Positions 1 through 8,923 of a DNA stretch of 64,000 bases are shown here, piece by piece. The position numbers and the translations under genes are program-made. A model generated the notes under the pieces. That model did no database searches. It saw only the letters and a list, made by a program, of their open reading frames with translations, and was not told the origin of the DNA. How positions within the stretch are numbered: position 1 is the stretch's first letter; each line of letters begins with the position of its first letter. The stretch spans positions 1 through 64,000 of the forward strand of contig NZ_JAPMLQ010000009.1 of assembly GCF_026410305.1 (NCBI RefSeq), in the 5' to 3' direction. The stretch comes from Sulfitobacter sp. F26204. Its GTDB lineage: Bacteria; Pseudomonadota; Alphaproteobacteria; Rhodobacterales; Rhodobacteraceae.

Positions 1-58
1 GCGCTTCCAACGCCACCTTGGCCTTAAACTCTGGGTGATGTTGCTTCCGTTTCGACAT
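1..58 (-). CDS. IS3-family transposase OrfA, 5' end only (cut by window edge)
   Basis: Reading the minus strand from an ATG at 58, the first 19 codons give a protein starting MSKRKQHHPEFKAKVALEA, the usual N-terminus of an IS3-family OrfA helix-turn-helix protein. A Shine-Dalgarno-like AAGGAG lies just upstream. The rest lies outside the window. The DNA from here to about 130 should be the terminal part of the element; the end sequence cannot be fixed without the other end. Confidence 0.7.
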   Translation of the reverse strand, partial: MSKRKQHHPEFKAKVALEA

Positions 59-135
59 CGTCAATCTCCTTCGTGTTGAAGATCAACAGACAACAAATTG
101 CAGCTTACGTCAGTGTCCGAATTTCGGGGGGTAGC

Positions 136-456
136 TCAATGGAGACGCAGCGCAGGCGCGCAGCGACGGGCATCTGCGCGCCTGTTGACAAACTTCTCCT
201 CATATAAATCGTTCTCGACCGCCAGCCTCCCAATCTTTGCGTGCAAATCCTTGATCTCCGCTTCTGTCGGGCCGCTCTGCTTGCCGCCAGAGAACACATC
301 GGCCATCCCTTCGATGGCTTGACGCTTCCATGTGCTCACCTGATTTGGATGCAATTGATGCTTTGCCGCAATCTCCTGCACGGTCTTGTCGCCACGCAGC
401 GCTTCCAACGCCACCTTGGCTTTAAACTGGTCTGTAAAGTTCCGGCGCTTCGCCAT
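136..456 (-). pseudogene. IS3-family transposase OrfA, 3'-truncated
   Basis: The ORF begins MAKRRNFTDQFKAKVALEAL and has the helix-turn-helix and leucine-zipper layout of an IS3 OrfA (about 85 residues up to AVENDLYEEKF). The last ~17 residues (VNRRADARR...) do not continue the family pattern, so the gene was probably cut near base 186 by the neighbouring element that occupies the left edge. The expected partner orfB is absent. The terminal inverted repeat of this element probably lies around 495-522. It is a different IS3 subgroup from the copy at 1-58. Transposition activity is not expected. Confidence 0.75.
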
Positions 457-527
457 TCTCGTTTCCCTTCAGAGGTTTGGGATACACCTTAGCTGACTGT
501 CCAGTTTTCTGGGACCACTTCAGCCAC

Positions 528-614
528 AGTCCCCTCTGGACTTACAACAACGAGCGACCCAACATGGGCATCGGCGGAGTGACACCCGCCATGAAACTAA
601 AAGCAGCCGCGTGA
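528..614 (+). pseudogene. IS3-family transposase OrfB, C-terminal remnant
   Basis: Twenty-eight codons ending in TGA at 612-614 encode a peptide containing YNNERPNMGIGG and ending PAMKLKAAA, the characteristic C-terminus of IS3-group OrfB integrases. It is on the strand opposite to the OrfA fragment at 136-456, so at least three IS3 relics are stacked in the first 650 bases. Nothing upstream in this frame continues the integrase. Confidence 0.7.
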
Positions 615-815
615 ATTCTACGGCTAAGCCCCATTAAAGATGGGGGATTACCCCACCCGCTGCTTTTGCTTCGGAATTTTGTCACGGCGATCAGCGTTGA
701 ACTTGTGCGGTATTTATAGCAAGCTGAATAGAATAAGCCGTGACTGATATCACCCGAGTCGTGCTCCGTGCATCAAGGCTATAAATGTCGTGCATTGTTA
801 TGAGAGAAGACGAAT
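615..815. other. Non-coding stretch with a terminator-like hairpin
   Basis: No coding frame is convincing here. A perfect CCCCAT/ATGGGG hairpin (629-634 with 640-645, 5-nt loop), followed by more G/C runs, lies just after the OrfB remnant and is probably the outer end of that IS3 relic. The remainder, 660-815, holds nothing I recognise. Confidence 0.4.
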
Positions 816-1034
816 ATGGTAAATGGGAATTTTAACTCAGCAAACGACATAATTGCATACGGTTCTGCACTTCTGCCTCCATCAGATCTCATTGGGGTTA
901 TACTTTGTTCCATTTTTCTGATAGTTATTAACTTCCTCATTCTGCTAATAATTATTAGCACCCCTAAAACTCGCAAACCACAGGGGACGCTTGCAGAGAA
1001 CGAAGAGTACATATTTGTACCGCATTGGTACTAA
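816..1034 (+). CDS. Small hypothetical single-span membrane protein
   Basis: This 72-residue ORF has a purine-rich stretch (GAGAGAAGACG) upstream of its ATG. It holds one strongly hydrophobic segment at about residues 25-49 (IGVILCSIFLIVINFLILLIIIS) flanked by a polar N-terminus and a KTRK stop-transfer cluster, consistent with a single transmembrane helix. No family is recognised. It lies alone between the IS relics and the catabolic locus and could be a chance ORF. Confidence 0.3.
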   Translation: MVNGNFNSANDIIAYGSALLPPSDLIGVILCSIFLIVINFLILLIIISTPKTRKPQGTLAENEEYIFVPHWY

Positions 1035-1258
1035 CAACCCCCTCTGCTAACGCTGTTGTTTAATCTCGCAGTAAGATGGCTAACCAGCATCCAAAATCAT
1101 ACCAGCTTATAAGGTTTCAGAAATTCGTAATAACCTGCGCTGAGGTGAAATATCCCAGTACTGTTATCTGCACCTTATGGCTCGAATTGCCGAACAAGCT
1201 AATTAGTAACCGATAATGGGTGCACTTTTCGCGCCGCTGGAGGCGAAGATACAGTCGA

Positions 1259-2332
1259 TTAAACCACCGCTAGGCCGCATCCTACCCCTGTCGGTAAACG
1301 CAGTTCACCGTTTTGCACGCTCAAGCCAGTGCTTGGATCATCGCCGAGGTGCTCAAATTCTGCCAATTCGTGTGGATAGAAATGTGTGCCAAAAGTCGCC
1401 GTCATGTGGGCGATTTGCGCCGTGTAGAACTTTGGCCCAAAAGCAGCGCCAATACGATATCCTAGGCCGGCCGAATGGCACATGCGTGCCGCGATTAAAG
1501 TATTTCGCAGCCCTCCCATGCGCGAGACTTTGAAATTCACACAATCGGCAGCTTCCGACCGGATTATAGTCATCACGTCCTCAAGGCATTGAATACATTC
1601 ATCTGCTTCGATGTGCATGTCCAGATTTTCGCGCAACAACTTGAGGCCTGACAGATTTCGTGCAGGCACAGGCTGCTCCGCTAGATCAACACCAAAGCCA
1701 GCTACCTGCCGCAGTGTCATCAACGCCCCTTTGGTCGAGTAGGACTGGTTTGGATCGACACACAGCCGAACATTGTCGCCGACCCGCGCACGAACCTCAC
1801 GGATGCGGGCTATGTCCTTGGTGGCGTTCCCGTCCATCTTGATTTTAAGGTTTTTATACCCTTCTTCACAAAGCACAGCCGCTTTTTCTGCGGCGTCCTT
1901 GGGGTCACAAATCGGAACGATGCGCGTGTTCACAATCCGGTCGGTCAATGCGCCGCCGAAAAGTACCGACAGTGGCACGTCCAAGAGCCTGGCGCACAAT
2001 TCATGCAGCGCGAAGTCTACGCCCGACTTTGCATGCAGATGGCCATAAACATTGCTGTTCATCAATTGCCAAATCCGTTCGATATTATGCGGATTTTGCC
2101 CCACAACAATGGGGACCAGCGCATCCAATACAGCCTTGGCGCCGTCAGGCGTATCAGAAGATATGCCGACTGCCTGAGAATACCCATTGGCGACGATACC
2201 CGTGTTTGTCGTCAGCGTAACCATCCACCCTGTGACAATGGGGATAGGTCCGCCGGCATACCGCCAGTCCTTGTCTTCTTGGGTCAGATTACAGGCTGTG
2301 ACCTGCATGTCGTTGATAAAAACTTCGGTCAT
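1259..2332 (-). CDS. Enolase-superfamily (muconate lactonizing/mandelate racemase) enzyme
   Basis: The ATG at 2332 is preceded by AAAGAGG at good spacing; a TTG start 15 bases upstream is possible. Numbered from that TTG, the protein shows the MLE-subgroup active site: the KxK motif (KIK, 168-170), metal ligands D198 (CVDPNQ), E224 (AEQP) and the D249-E250 pair (EADE), and the distal acid/base K273 (VNFKVS). Such enzymes abstract a proton alpha to a carboxylate and then epimerise, cycloisomerise or dehydrate. The substrate cannot be read from sequence. The gene follows the transporter ATPase by about 50 bases on the same strand, so the two are probably co-transcribed. In context it may act on the imported acid, as an epimerase or cycloisomerase. 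Confidence 0.85.
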   Translation of the reverse strand: MTEVFINDMQVTACNLTQEDKDWRYAGGPIPIVTGWMVTLTTNTGIVANGYSQAVGISSDTPDGAKAVLDALVPIVVGQNPHNIERIWQLMNSNVYGHLHAKSGVDFALHELCARLLDVPLSVLFGGALTDRIVNTRIVPICDPKDAAEKAAVLCEEGYKNLKIKMDGNATKDIARIREVRARVGDNVRLCVDPNQSYSTKGALMTLRQVAGFGVDLAEQPVPARNLSGLKLLRENLDMHIEADECIQCLEDVMTIIRSEAADCVNFKVSRMGGLRNTLIAARMCHSAGLGYRIGAAFGPKFYTAQIAHMTATFGTHFYPHELAEFEHLGDDPSTGLSVQNGELRLPTGVGCGLAVV

Positions 2333-2380
2333 CGCGGCCTCTTTCAATAACGACCATGTGGAAAACTCGGAAGGCGTGAG

Positions 2381-3154
2381 TTATAGAATTTGACTCAGGA
2401 AGTTTTTGGTCCGCTCGTTCTTGGGATTGTCAAAGAAATCATGTGGCTTGTTCTGTTCTACGATTTGCCCTTGATCCATAAAGATGACGCGATCGGCCAC
2501 TTGTTTGGCAAAGCCCATTTCATGAGTTACGCAAATCATTGTCATCCCCTCCTCTGCGAGGCTGATCATGGTGTCGAGAACCTCCTTGATCATTTCGGGA
2601 TCTAGTGCCGATGTCGGCTCGTCAAACAACATTATCCGCGGGTTCATGCATAGACTGCGCGCAATCGCGACACGCTGTTGTTGCCCCCCCGACAGTTGAC
2701 CGGGGTATTTGTTTGCTTGATCGGGAATCTTGACCTTTTCAAGAAAATACATCGCAATCTCTTCCGCTTCTTTTTTTGCCATCTTGCGAACCCAAATCGG
2801 CGCGAGTGTACAGTTCTCCAGAATCGTCAAGTGTGGAAACAAGTTGAAGTGTTGGAAACACATGCCAACTTCCGACCGGACCTTGTCAATATTCTTGAGA
2901 TCTGACGACAACTCGATCCCATCAACGATAATATCGCCTTGTTGGTGTTCCTCCAGTCGGTTGATGCAGCGGATCAATGTCGACTTTCCGGACCCCGACG
3001 GCCCACAAATGACAATCCGTTCGCCAGTGTGAACGGTCAGATCAATGTCGCGCAAAACATGAAATGTACCGTACCATTTGTTCATATTCCTAATTTCAAT
3101 CGCGACTTCGTCTTTAGGGTTGGGAACGTGATGATTGAGCGCGGCAGTTGACAT
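2381..3154 (-). CDS. aapP: Amino-acid ABC transporter ATP-binding protein (AapP/GlnQ family)
   Basis: This 257-residue ATPase has Walker [10 protein letters not shown] (about residue 52), the LSGGQQQR signature, Walker [15 protein letters not shown] and the switch His in [10 protein letters not shown], all typical of polar amino-acid importers. It would energise the permease pair at 13596-15832 and the binding protein at 15926-16951, which have no ATPase of their own. It sits about 10 kb away from them and is transcribed with the enolase-family gene from the intergenic region it shares with the thiolase. Family assignment is firm; pairing with the distant permeases is inference from their incompleteness. 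Confidence 0.9.
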   Translation of the reverse strand: MSTAALNHHVPNPKDEVAIEIRNMNKWYGTFHVLRDIDLTVHTGERIVICGPSGSGKSTLIRCINRLEEHQQGDIIVDGIELSSDLKNIDKVRSEVGMCFQHFNLFPHLTILENCTLAPIWVRKMAKKEAEEIAMYFLEKVKIPDQANKYPGQLSGGQQQRVAIARSLCMNPRIMLFDEPTSALDPEMIKEVLDTMISLAEEGMTMICVTHEMGFAKQVADRVIFMDQGQIVEQNKPHDFFDNPKNERTKNFLSQIL

Positions 3155-3341
3155 GTGATATTTCCTGTTGGTTCAGATTAGAGGCATTTCATCGTTAATC
3201 GGCTCTGATTTCAGTCTGATCAGGTGTCGGTAAATCTTGTAAAGGTGATAAACCTATACTATAGATTAATTCACGTCACAACATAAATTCTCACACTACT
3301 TTTGGCCCAGAAAACCTATCACTAATGTAAGGACTTAACGG
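3155..3341. promoter_or_regulatory. Divergent promoter region with AGGT-N5-ACCT palindrome
   Basis: This AT-rich spacer separates the divergent transporter ATPase and thiolase genes. It holds an AGGT/ACCT inverted repeat at 3242-3254 that resembles half of the 18-bp motif at 9889 and 19221, so the same regulator may bind here. A ribosome binding site AAGGA lies at 3329-3333 before the thiolase ATG. Confidence 0.4.
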
Positions 3342-4568
3342 ATGTGCAACGTAACTCAATCGGTCGAAAACGAAGTCTTTATCTGTGATGCGCTACGCAC
3401 TCCGGTTGGGAAGTACGGCGGTGCGCTGTCCTCCGTGCGGCCAGATGATTTATTGGCGAATGTGCTCCGAACGCTTGTCGAACGCAGCGGAATCCCGACA
3501 GATCTGATCGAAGAGGTCGTCATTGGCTGTGCCAACCAAGCGGGTGAAGACAACCGCAATATTGCCCGTATGTCCGCCCTACTGGCCGGCTTGCCCGTGA
3601 CCGTTCCCGGCGTCACGATCAATCGGCTGTGCGCCTCTGGTCTGGACGCTATTGGCCTTGCCGCACGCTCTATCAAAGCTGGAGAATTGGATCTTGCGAT
3701 CGCCGGTGGCGTCGAGAGCATGTCACGCGCGCCATTCGTCATGGCCAAAGCCAACGCGGCGTTTTCCCGTCAGGCCAGCATTGAAGACACAACTATTGGT
3801 TGGCGCTTCGTCAATCCAACGATGGAGGTGCAGCATGGCGTGGATTCCATGCCGTCGACCGCCGAAAACGTGGCTGATGACCATGGCGTCAGTCGCGAAG
3901 ATCAAGACGCCTTTGCCATACGCAGTCAAGAACGGGCAAGCGCTGCGTTGAAGTCAGGCGTGTTTAACACAGAGATTATTCCAGTTTCGGTCCCAGCTCC
4001 CAAAAAGACCGTTATTGAGGTGTCGTTCGACGAACACCCCCGGCTGTCCAGTTTGGATCAACTTGCATTGCTTCGCCCGATTGTGCGGCCCGACGGAACC
4101 GTAACGGCCGGCAATGCCTCTGGTGTAAACGATGGAGCCTGTGCGATGATTTTGGCATCTACGAAAGCAGTCGAGGAGCACAACCTGACACCACGCGCCC
4201 GTGTATTAGGCTTGGCGTCCGGCGGCGTTGCACCGCGGACGATGGGCATGGGACCGGTTGTAGCTGTGGCTCGATTGAATGCCCGACTTGGCCTGTCGAT
4301 GAGTGATTATGACGTGATTGAGCTGAACGAGGCCTTCGCCAGCCAAGCCCTCGCTTGTCTACGTGAATTTGGAATCGCCGATAACGCAAGTCACGTCAAT
4401 CCAAACGGCGGAGCCATTGCCTTGGGTCATCCACTGGGCATGTCAGGCGCACGCATGGTCACAACCCTAACCCGAGAACTAAACCAGCGCGGTGCGCGGT
4501 ATGGTTTGGCCACGATGTGCGTGGGCGTTGGTCAAGGTGTTGCCCTCGCAATCGAGGCTATTACCTAA
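3342..4568 (+). CDS. pcaF: 3-oxoadipyl-CoA thiolase (beta-ketoadipyl-CoA thiolase)
   Basis: This 408-residue thiolase closely follows the PcaF/PaaJ subgroup: GCANQAGEDNRN near residue 63, NRLCASGLDAIG with the acylated Cys at C97, GGVESMSRAPFVM, VDSMPSTAENVADD, the catalytic His in ALGHPLG (about 363) and the second Cys in ATMCVGVGQG (about 393). The subgroup cleaves 3-oxoadipyl-CoA with CoA to succinyl-CoA and acetyl-CoA, the last step of the beta-ketoadipate, phenylacetate and adipate routes. It is transcribed alone, opposite the transporter ATPase and convergent with the regulator. This gene is the best clue that the whole locus feeds a C6 dicarboxylyl-CoA. Confidence 0.9.
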   Translation: MCNVTQSVENEVFICDALRTPVGKYGGALSSVRPDDLLANVLRTLVERSGIPTDLIEEVVIGCANQAGEDNRNIARMSALLAGLPVTVPGVTINRLCASGLDAIGLAARSIKAGELDLAIAGGVESMSRAPFVMAKANAAFSRQASIEDTTIGWRFVNPTMEVQHGVDSMPSTAENVADDHGVSREDQDAFAIRSQERASAALKSGVFNTEIIPVSVPAPKKTVIEVSFDEHPRLSSLDQLALLRPIVRPDGTVTAGNASGVNDGACAMILASTKAVEEHNLTPRARVLGLASGGVAPRTMGMGPVVAVARLNARLGLSMSDYDVIELNEAFASQALACLREFGIADNASHVNPNGGAIALGHPLGMSGARMVTTLTRELNQRGARYGLATMCVGVGQGVALAIEAIT

Positions 4569-4577
4569 AGTAGATCG

Positions 4578-5321
4578 TTAAGTCAGCTTGATATCCAATC
4601 GCACCACATCGCCGCGGTAAATTCCTTCGGCAACCAAGACCGCCACACCGTTTTGGTCAACAGCGCGCCGATGCACAAAAGCGACGGGCGCATTCAGCGG
4701 CATATTCAATGCATCGGCAACGTCCATATCAGCGCTGCCAATCGTCAGCGTCTGCTGCGCTTCGACGATCTTGAGCCCTGGGATATCGCTGATCAATCGT
4801 AGTGCGGTTTTTGTGGTCAAATCTTTGTCCGAAATACTGTCATTCAGCCGTTCATCTATATGAATATCCGTAATCAAGAACGCTTCTTTGTTGCGAAAGT
4901 GGCGACGACGCAGGTGTCGGTACATCGGGGCGAGAGTTCCGATCGGATAGGCCACCTGTTTTAGGATCACGTTGGGTTCGTCTGACAGAATCTCGATTTC
5001 TGAATCGCCTGCAGGGCGCAGTAACCCACCCAAATCAGTTGCAACCGAGCACCATAATTCTTCTTGCGGACGCCGACGCACAAACGTGCCTTTTGCCCGA
5101 TACCGTTCGATCAACTGTTCTTTTTCAAGCTGGTCCAGCGCCTGCCGGATCGTCGCACGCGCCACGCCGCAATCTTCTGCTAGCTCATCCACAGTTGGAA
5201 TTTGACTACCAAGCGGCCACTGCCCCGAAACGATCCTGCTTCGAAACAAGGTCGCCAATTGGATGTAACGTGCAATCGCACTTCGGCCGAAATCAAGGGG
5301 TGGGCCAGATGCTCCGCTCAT
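4578..5321 (-). CDS. GntR/HutC-family transcriptional regulator
   Basis: I take the start at the internal Met (MSGASG, 5321) because the 27 residues upstream do not look like protein of this family. About residues 15-80 form the GntR winged helix (SQIPTVDELAEDCGVARATIRQALDQLEKEQL), followed by a UTRA ligand-binding domain with the ending typical of HutC proteins (HRRAVDQNGVAVLVAEGIYRGD). HutC-type regulators usually repress a catabolic operon until an acid or amino-acid-like effector binds. It is the last gene of the leftward operon 9793 to 4578, suggesting autoregulation. Likely operators are the palindromes at 9889-9906 and 19221-19238. Confidence 0.85.
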   Translation of the reverse strand: MSGASGPPLDFGRSAIARYIQLATLFRSRIVSGQWPLGSQIPTVDELAEDCGVARATIRQALDQLEKEQLIERYRAKGTFVRRRPQEELWCSVATDLGGLLRPAGDSEIEILSDEPNVILKQVAYPIGTLAPMYRHLRRRHFRNKEAFLITDIHIDERLNDSISDKDLTTKTALRLISDIPGLKIVEAQQTLTIGSADMDVADALNMPLNAPVAFVHRRAVDQNGVAVLVAEGIYRGDVVRLDIKLT

Positions 5322-5451
5322 GTTTTTACCGCATTCCTTCGTCAATCTATCGCGCGACGCTAATCGTTTAGTCGGGGCTGCGCAATGACCCGCAGAGGTC
5401 ACGATCCCTTTCGCTCAATATGGGGCTTTCGGCCGCCAATTTATCATAAGG

Positions 5452-7491
5452 TCATGCGTCAGCACGAAAAAACCCGTGCCCCGTAGCTGTCTGTAATTGA
5501 TCCATCAGACCGGTCAGCTCATCACAGGGCAATTGCTGCGCCCAATACATCGGCCCGCCCCGGTACGACGGGAACCCGTATCCGGTGACCATAACCACAT
5601 CGATATCGGACGCCTTGTCAGCAATACCGTCTTGCAGCACCAGCTTGGCCTCGTTGACGATGGCCGCCATAACGCGATCCACAATTTCCTTCTGTGTGAA
5701 GGGTCTGGCAACAATACCTTTGTCCGCACGGCTTTGTTTGACAATTTTCGCGGTTATCGGATCGGGTACGCCAACTCGTGGGTTTTGTGAATAGTCGTAC
5801 CACCCCGCACCTGTCTTGCGACCAAGCCGCCCTGCATCACACAAGCGATCAGGAATATCGACATAACGTGCCATTGGATCGCGTGTCGCGGCCAGCCGGT
5901 CGCGGCGTGCTTTTGCAATGTCCAGTCCAGACAGGTCACTGACCGAAAACGGGCCGAGCGCGAAACCAAAATCGACCAATGCAGCATCCACCTGTTGTGG
6001 ATCTGCCCCCTCTTCTACCATGAACTCACATTGCCCACGGTAGGCCGCGTAAATGCGGTTACCGATGAACCCTTCCGCAGATTTCGCCAAAACCGTAGCT
6101 TTTCCAAGCTTACGTCCGACTGCAAACGCCGTAGCAAGATTGGTGGCGCTGCTGCGTGGTCCGCTCACCACCTCTAGCAGCCGCATCCTGTCAGCCGGAC
6201 TAAAGAAATGCATCCCGATCAATCGGCTGGGGTCTGCCATTGCATCGGCAATACCGTCGATATCCAAATAAGATGTGTTTGTCGCAAGCACGGCGTGGGA
6301 CGGCACGATAGTTTCGAGATCTGCAAACAGAGATTGCTTGGCGCTCAGGTTTTCGACTATTGCCTCGATCACAAGGTCGGCTGTCACCAGCTCGCTACGA
6401 TCCGTAGTAGGTGTTAATCGCGACATGCAATCATCCGCCTGAGATTGGGTTAGACGACCTGCCTTAACTTGACCAACATATCCGTCACTGATCCTCTGCA
6501 CACCCGCATCCAAGGCTTGGGCAGCAAGTTCGATGATGGTCACGTGGAAACCCGCGTTTAGAAAACAGATCGCTATTCCCGCGCCCATGGTTCCAACCCC
6601 AATTACGCCAACTGTCCGCACGTCGCGCGCCGAAACTTCTGTAAGGCTGGGAATGCGTTTTGCATCACGTTGCGCGAAAAATTGGTGCCGCAAGGCGTAG
6701 GCCTCGGGTGACAAACGTAAGTCTTGGAACACCGTGCGCTCTTTGGCCAAGGCGGTGTCGAACGGCTCTGTAGCAGCGCGTTGGATGGAAGTGATTGCCG
6801 CTTGCGCTGCGGGCACACTTTTGTTCCCGCGCAGTGCTTTGGTAATTTCTACGACGATTTGATCGGTATAGATGTCAGGTACAGGGGCAGCACTCAAAAG
6901 GCGCTTTTTCCCATTCAAAGAGCGCAGGAACGTGATCGCGTCGGCGCGTAGATCATCCCTAGATATCGCATCCAACATGCCAAGTTTGTGTGCTTCGACG
7001 GCCTTAACACGCGCGCCCTTGCAAATGAGCTGAATCGACTTCGCAACCCCAACCAAGCGAGGTAAACGCTGCGTGCCACCCGCTCCTGGGATGATGCCCA
7101 GTTTCACTTCGGGTAAGCCAACAAGTGCATCTGCGGCCCCGATCCGAGCATCGCACCCAAGTGCCAGTTCGTATCCACCCCCAAGAGCTGCGCCGTTGAT
7201 TGCAGCCACGACAGGAAATGGAGCGTCCTCAATCGCAGAGATAACAACAGGTAATTGCGGTTCTGCGAGCGGGCCGGAAAACTCTTTTAGATCTGACCCC
7301 GAGATGAAATTCCGTCCCACCCCCATTAATACTACGCCAGCGATGTCTTGATCGGCGGAAAGCGTTCTAATGGCGGCCAATAGCCCTTGCCGCAAAGCTT
7401 GGGTAGAGGCGTTGACCGGTGGGTTGTCCAGCAAGACAATCGCAATATCACCATCGCGCTCGATCCGAACGACATCAGTTTTTGTGGTCAT
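5452..7491 (-). CDS. Fused enoyl-CoA hydratase / 3-hydroxyacyl-CoA dehydrogenase (FadB/FadJ-like)
   Basis: The 679-residue protein has an N-terminal crotonase domain with the oxyanion-hole region ALGGGYELALGCD and both catalytic Glu (E108 and E128 in LPEVKLGIIPGAGGTQRL). A 3-hydroxyacyl-CoA dehydrogenase follows, with an NAD-binding VIGVGTMGAG at 296-305, the catalytic His in GMHFFSPADRM (about H428) and two C-terminal 3HCDH domains. It should hydrate a 2-enoyl-CoA and oxidise the product to the 3-oxoacyl-CoA used by the thiolase. It lies 3 bases downstream of the second crotonase gene in the same operon. With the PcaF-type thiolase, 2,3-dehydroadipyl-CoA is the likely substrate; specificity is inferred. 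Confidence 0.9.
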   Translation of the reverse strand: MTTKTDVVRIERDGDIAIVLLDNPPVNASTQALRQGLLAAIRTLSADQDIAGVVLMGVGRNFISGSDLKEFSGPLAEPQLPVVISAIEDAPFPVVAAINGAALGGGYELALGCDARIGAADALVGLPEVKLGIIPGAGGTQRLPRLVGVAKSIQLICKGARVKAVEAHKLGMLDAISRDDLRADAITFLRSLNGKKRLLSAAPVPDIYTDQIVVEITKALRGNKSVPAAQAAITSIQRAATEPFDTALAKERTVFQDLRLSPEAYALRHQFFAQRDAKRIPSLTEVSARDVRTVGVIGVGTMGAGIAICFLNAGFHVTIIELAAQALDAGVQRISDGYVGQVKAGRLTQSQADDCMSRLTPTTDRSELVTADLVIEAIVENLSAKQSLFADLETIVPSHAVLATNTSYLDIDGIADAMADPSRLIGMHFFSPADRMRLLEVVSGPRSSATNLATAFAVGRKLGKATVLAKSAEGFIGNRIYAAYRGQCEFMVEEGADPQQVDAALVDFGFALGPFSVSDLSGLDIAKARRDRLAATRDPMARYVDIPDRLCDAGRLGRKTGAGWYDYSQNPRVGVPDPITAKIVKQSRADKGIVARPFTQKEIVDRVMAAIVNEAKLVLQDGIADKASDIDVVMVTGYGFPSYRGGPMYWAQQLPCDELTGLMDQLQTATGHGFFRADA

Positions 7492-7494
7492 AAC

Positions 7495-8256
7495 TTAGCG
7501 CCCCACGAACACCGGGCGGCGCTTTTCTACAACAGCGCGTGTGGCCTCGCGTGCGTCTTCGGTGGCCATCAGTTTCGTGCTGTAACCCTGCTCTTTTGCA
7601 TAACCGTCCTCGACTGGCATGAACTCGATCTCATTCAAGGAGGCCTTGCCCAACCGCAGGCCAAGTGGTGCCTTGGCAGCAATAACTTCGGCGATCTCTT
7701 GCGCGCGAGCCATCAGCTGATCGCCCTCCAACACTTCGTTCACCATGCCAACGCGCAAGGCTTCGTCCGCACCAATCGGTTGGCCGGTAAAGGCCATCAT
7801 GCGCAGCACGCTTTGCGGGACAAGCCGCCCAATATGGGCACCGCCACCGCACCGACCAACATTAATTTCAGGCAGACCAAACGTGGCGTTTCGCGATGCA
7901 AGCCGGATGTCACAAACGGATGCCAGCACCGCACCTGCACCAAGCGCGGGGCCGTTCACCGCTGCGATGACCGGCATTGCTGCGTGACGAACCGCACTGA
8001 ACATGCGCCGCACAATTGCGGCCCGCGCGGGGTCATCCTCGACCGAGGCCGCAAGGAATTCGTTCAGGTCCAAGCCAGCACAAAACGCCCTATTGCCCTG
8101 AGCCGTCAGGATAACGCAGTTGATGTCATCCCAGTCCTTTGTGCTTTCAAAAAGTTCCGCTAACTCCTCGTACAGCCCGATTGTCAAAGCGTTGACTGGC
8201 GGGCGATCCAAAGTGATACGTGCAATTTTGTCGGCTTTTACGATGTGCAAGGTCAT
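7495..8256 (-). CDS. Enoyl-CoA hydratase/isomerase family protein with atypical active site
   Basis: This 253-residue crotonase-fold protein has the CoA-binding stretch FCAGLDLNEF and the oxyanion-hole region ALGAGAVLASVCD. In true hydratases the latter reads GGGCELA, with a catalytic Glu; here that position is a Val, while the second Glu (GLPEINVG) is kept and the usual PGGGGTQRL is GRCGGGAHIGRL. It may therefore be an isomerase, decarboxylase or acyl-CoA hydrolase rather than a hydratase. It is the third gene of the leftward operon, directly before the bifunctional FadB-like gene and after the two hydro-lyase subunits. Confidence 0.85.
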   Translation of the reverse strand: MTLHIVKADKIARITLDRPPVNALTIGLYEELAELFESTKDWDDINCVILTAQGNRAFCAGLDLNEFLAASVEDDPARAAIVRRMFSAVRHAAMPVIAAVNGPALGAGAVLASVCDIRLASRNATFGLPEINVGRCGGGAHIGRLVPQSVLRMMAFTGQPIGADEALRVGMVNEVLEGDQLMARAQEIAEVIAAKAPLGLRLGKASLNEIEFMPVEDGYAKEQGYSTKLMATEDAREATRAVVEKRRPVFVGR

Positions 8257-8306
8257 GCAATATAGACTTTCTTTAAGAGCATAGTGAGGGGCATTTTTTT
8301 TGGAGA

Positions 8307-8921
8307 CTAGCCACGGGCCGCGGCCAGTTTGGCCAAAACATCCGCGCGGCGCGCCTGCGCGTCGTCGGCCAGATTGTCATACAGACTGTTCCCGTCTGCA
8401 TCGATGGCAACGGTCAGGGGACCAAGGCGTTCGACTTCAAGCACGACCAAACGGTAATGCGAAATCATGTCCTGCCATGCAACTTTGACCACATGGCGGA
8501 TTGATGCGGATAACAAGGGGCACCCGCCTCCCAAGAACGAAAGATAGACGCCACCGACATCTTTAAGCGCACGGGCACATTCGGCATCCAAGCCACCTTT
8601 GCCACCAACGCACGCCAAATCCAATTCACGGATGATGCGCGGCATCACAGAATTGAACCTCGTACTTGTGGTCGGGTTCATATAAAGGACGTCAAATTCA
8701 CCGTCCTTTTCCTCGCTATAGCTCCCAAGGTGGAAAAACGCCGCGCGGTTCAAATCCACCGGAAGGGGCTCACCCCGATCCAGATAGTCCAGAATACGTG
8801 CGTGGGTCGGAATACCTGCGGTGGCGTTGATCTGACCGTCCAAGTATATCATTTCGCCCAGCTTGAGGCTGCGGGCAACTTCGGGCGTCATAGGAAGGGT
8901 AATCGTGCGGATATCGTCCAT
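8307..8921 (-). CDS. Class I fumarase/tartrate dehydratase-type hydro-lyase, beta subunit
   Basis: This 204-residue protein matches the C-terminal (beta) domain of class I iron-sulfur hydro-lyases (TtdB/FumA C-terminus): LKLGEMIYLDGQINATAGIPTHARILDYL, the proline-rich STRFNSVMPRIIRELDLACVGGKGG segment and GVYLSFLGGGCPLL. It starts 2 bases after the alpha subunit gene, so the pair is translationally linked. The enzyme should add or remove water across a double bond next to a carboxylate. Whether the substrate is fumarate, tartrate or an acid particular to this pathway cannot be decided; presence in the operon favours a dedicated step. Confidence 0.88.
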   Translation of the reverse strand: MDDIRTITLPMTPEVARSLKLGEMIYLDGQINATAGIPTHARILDYLDRGEPLPVDLNRAAFFHLGSYSEEKDGEFDVLYMNPTTSTRFNSVMPRIIRELDLACVGGKGGLDAECARALKDVGGVYLSFLGGGCPLLSASIRHVVKVAWQDMISHYRLVVLEVERLGPLTVAIDADGNSLYDNLADDAQARRADVLAKLAAARG

Positions 8922-8923
8922 TT

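Noticed and set aside
5322..5402. Longer start for the HutC regulator
   Set aside because: The extra 27 residues do not resemble the family N-terminus; the internal Met is 15 residues before the GntR domain, as usual.
7387..8163. A 258-codon plus-strand ORF opposite the crotonase gene
   Set aside because: It is the complement of a clear crotonase gene; the sequence is His/Cys-rich without any family pattern.
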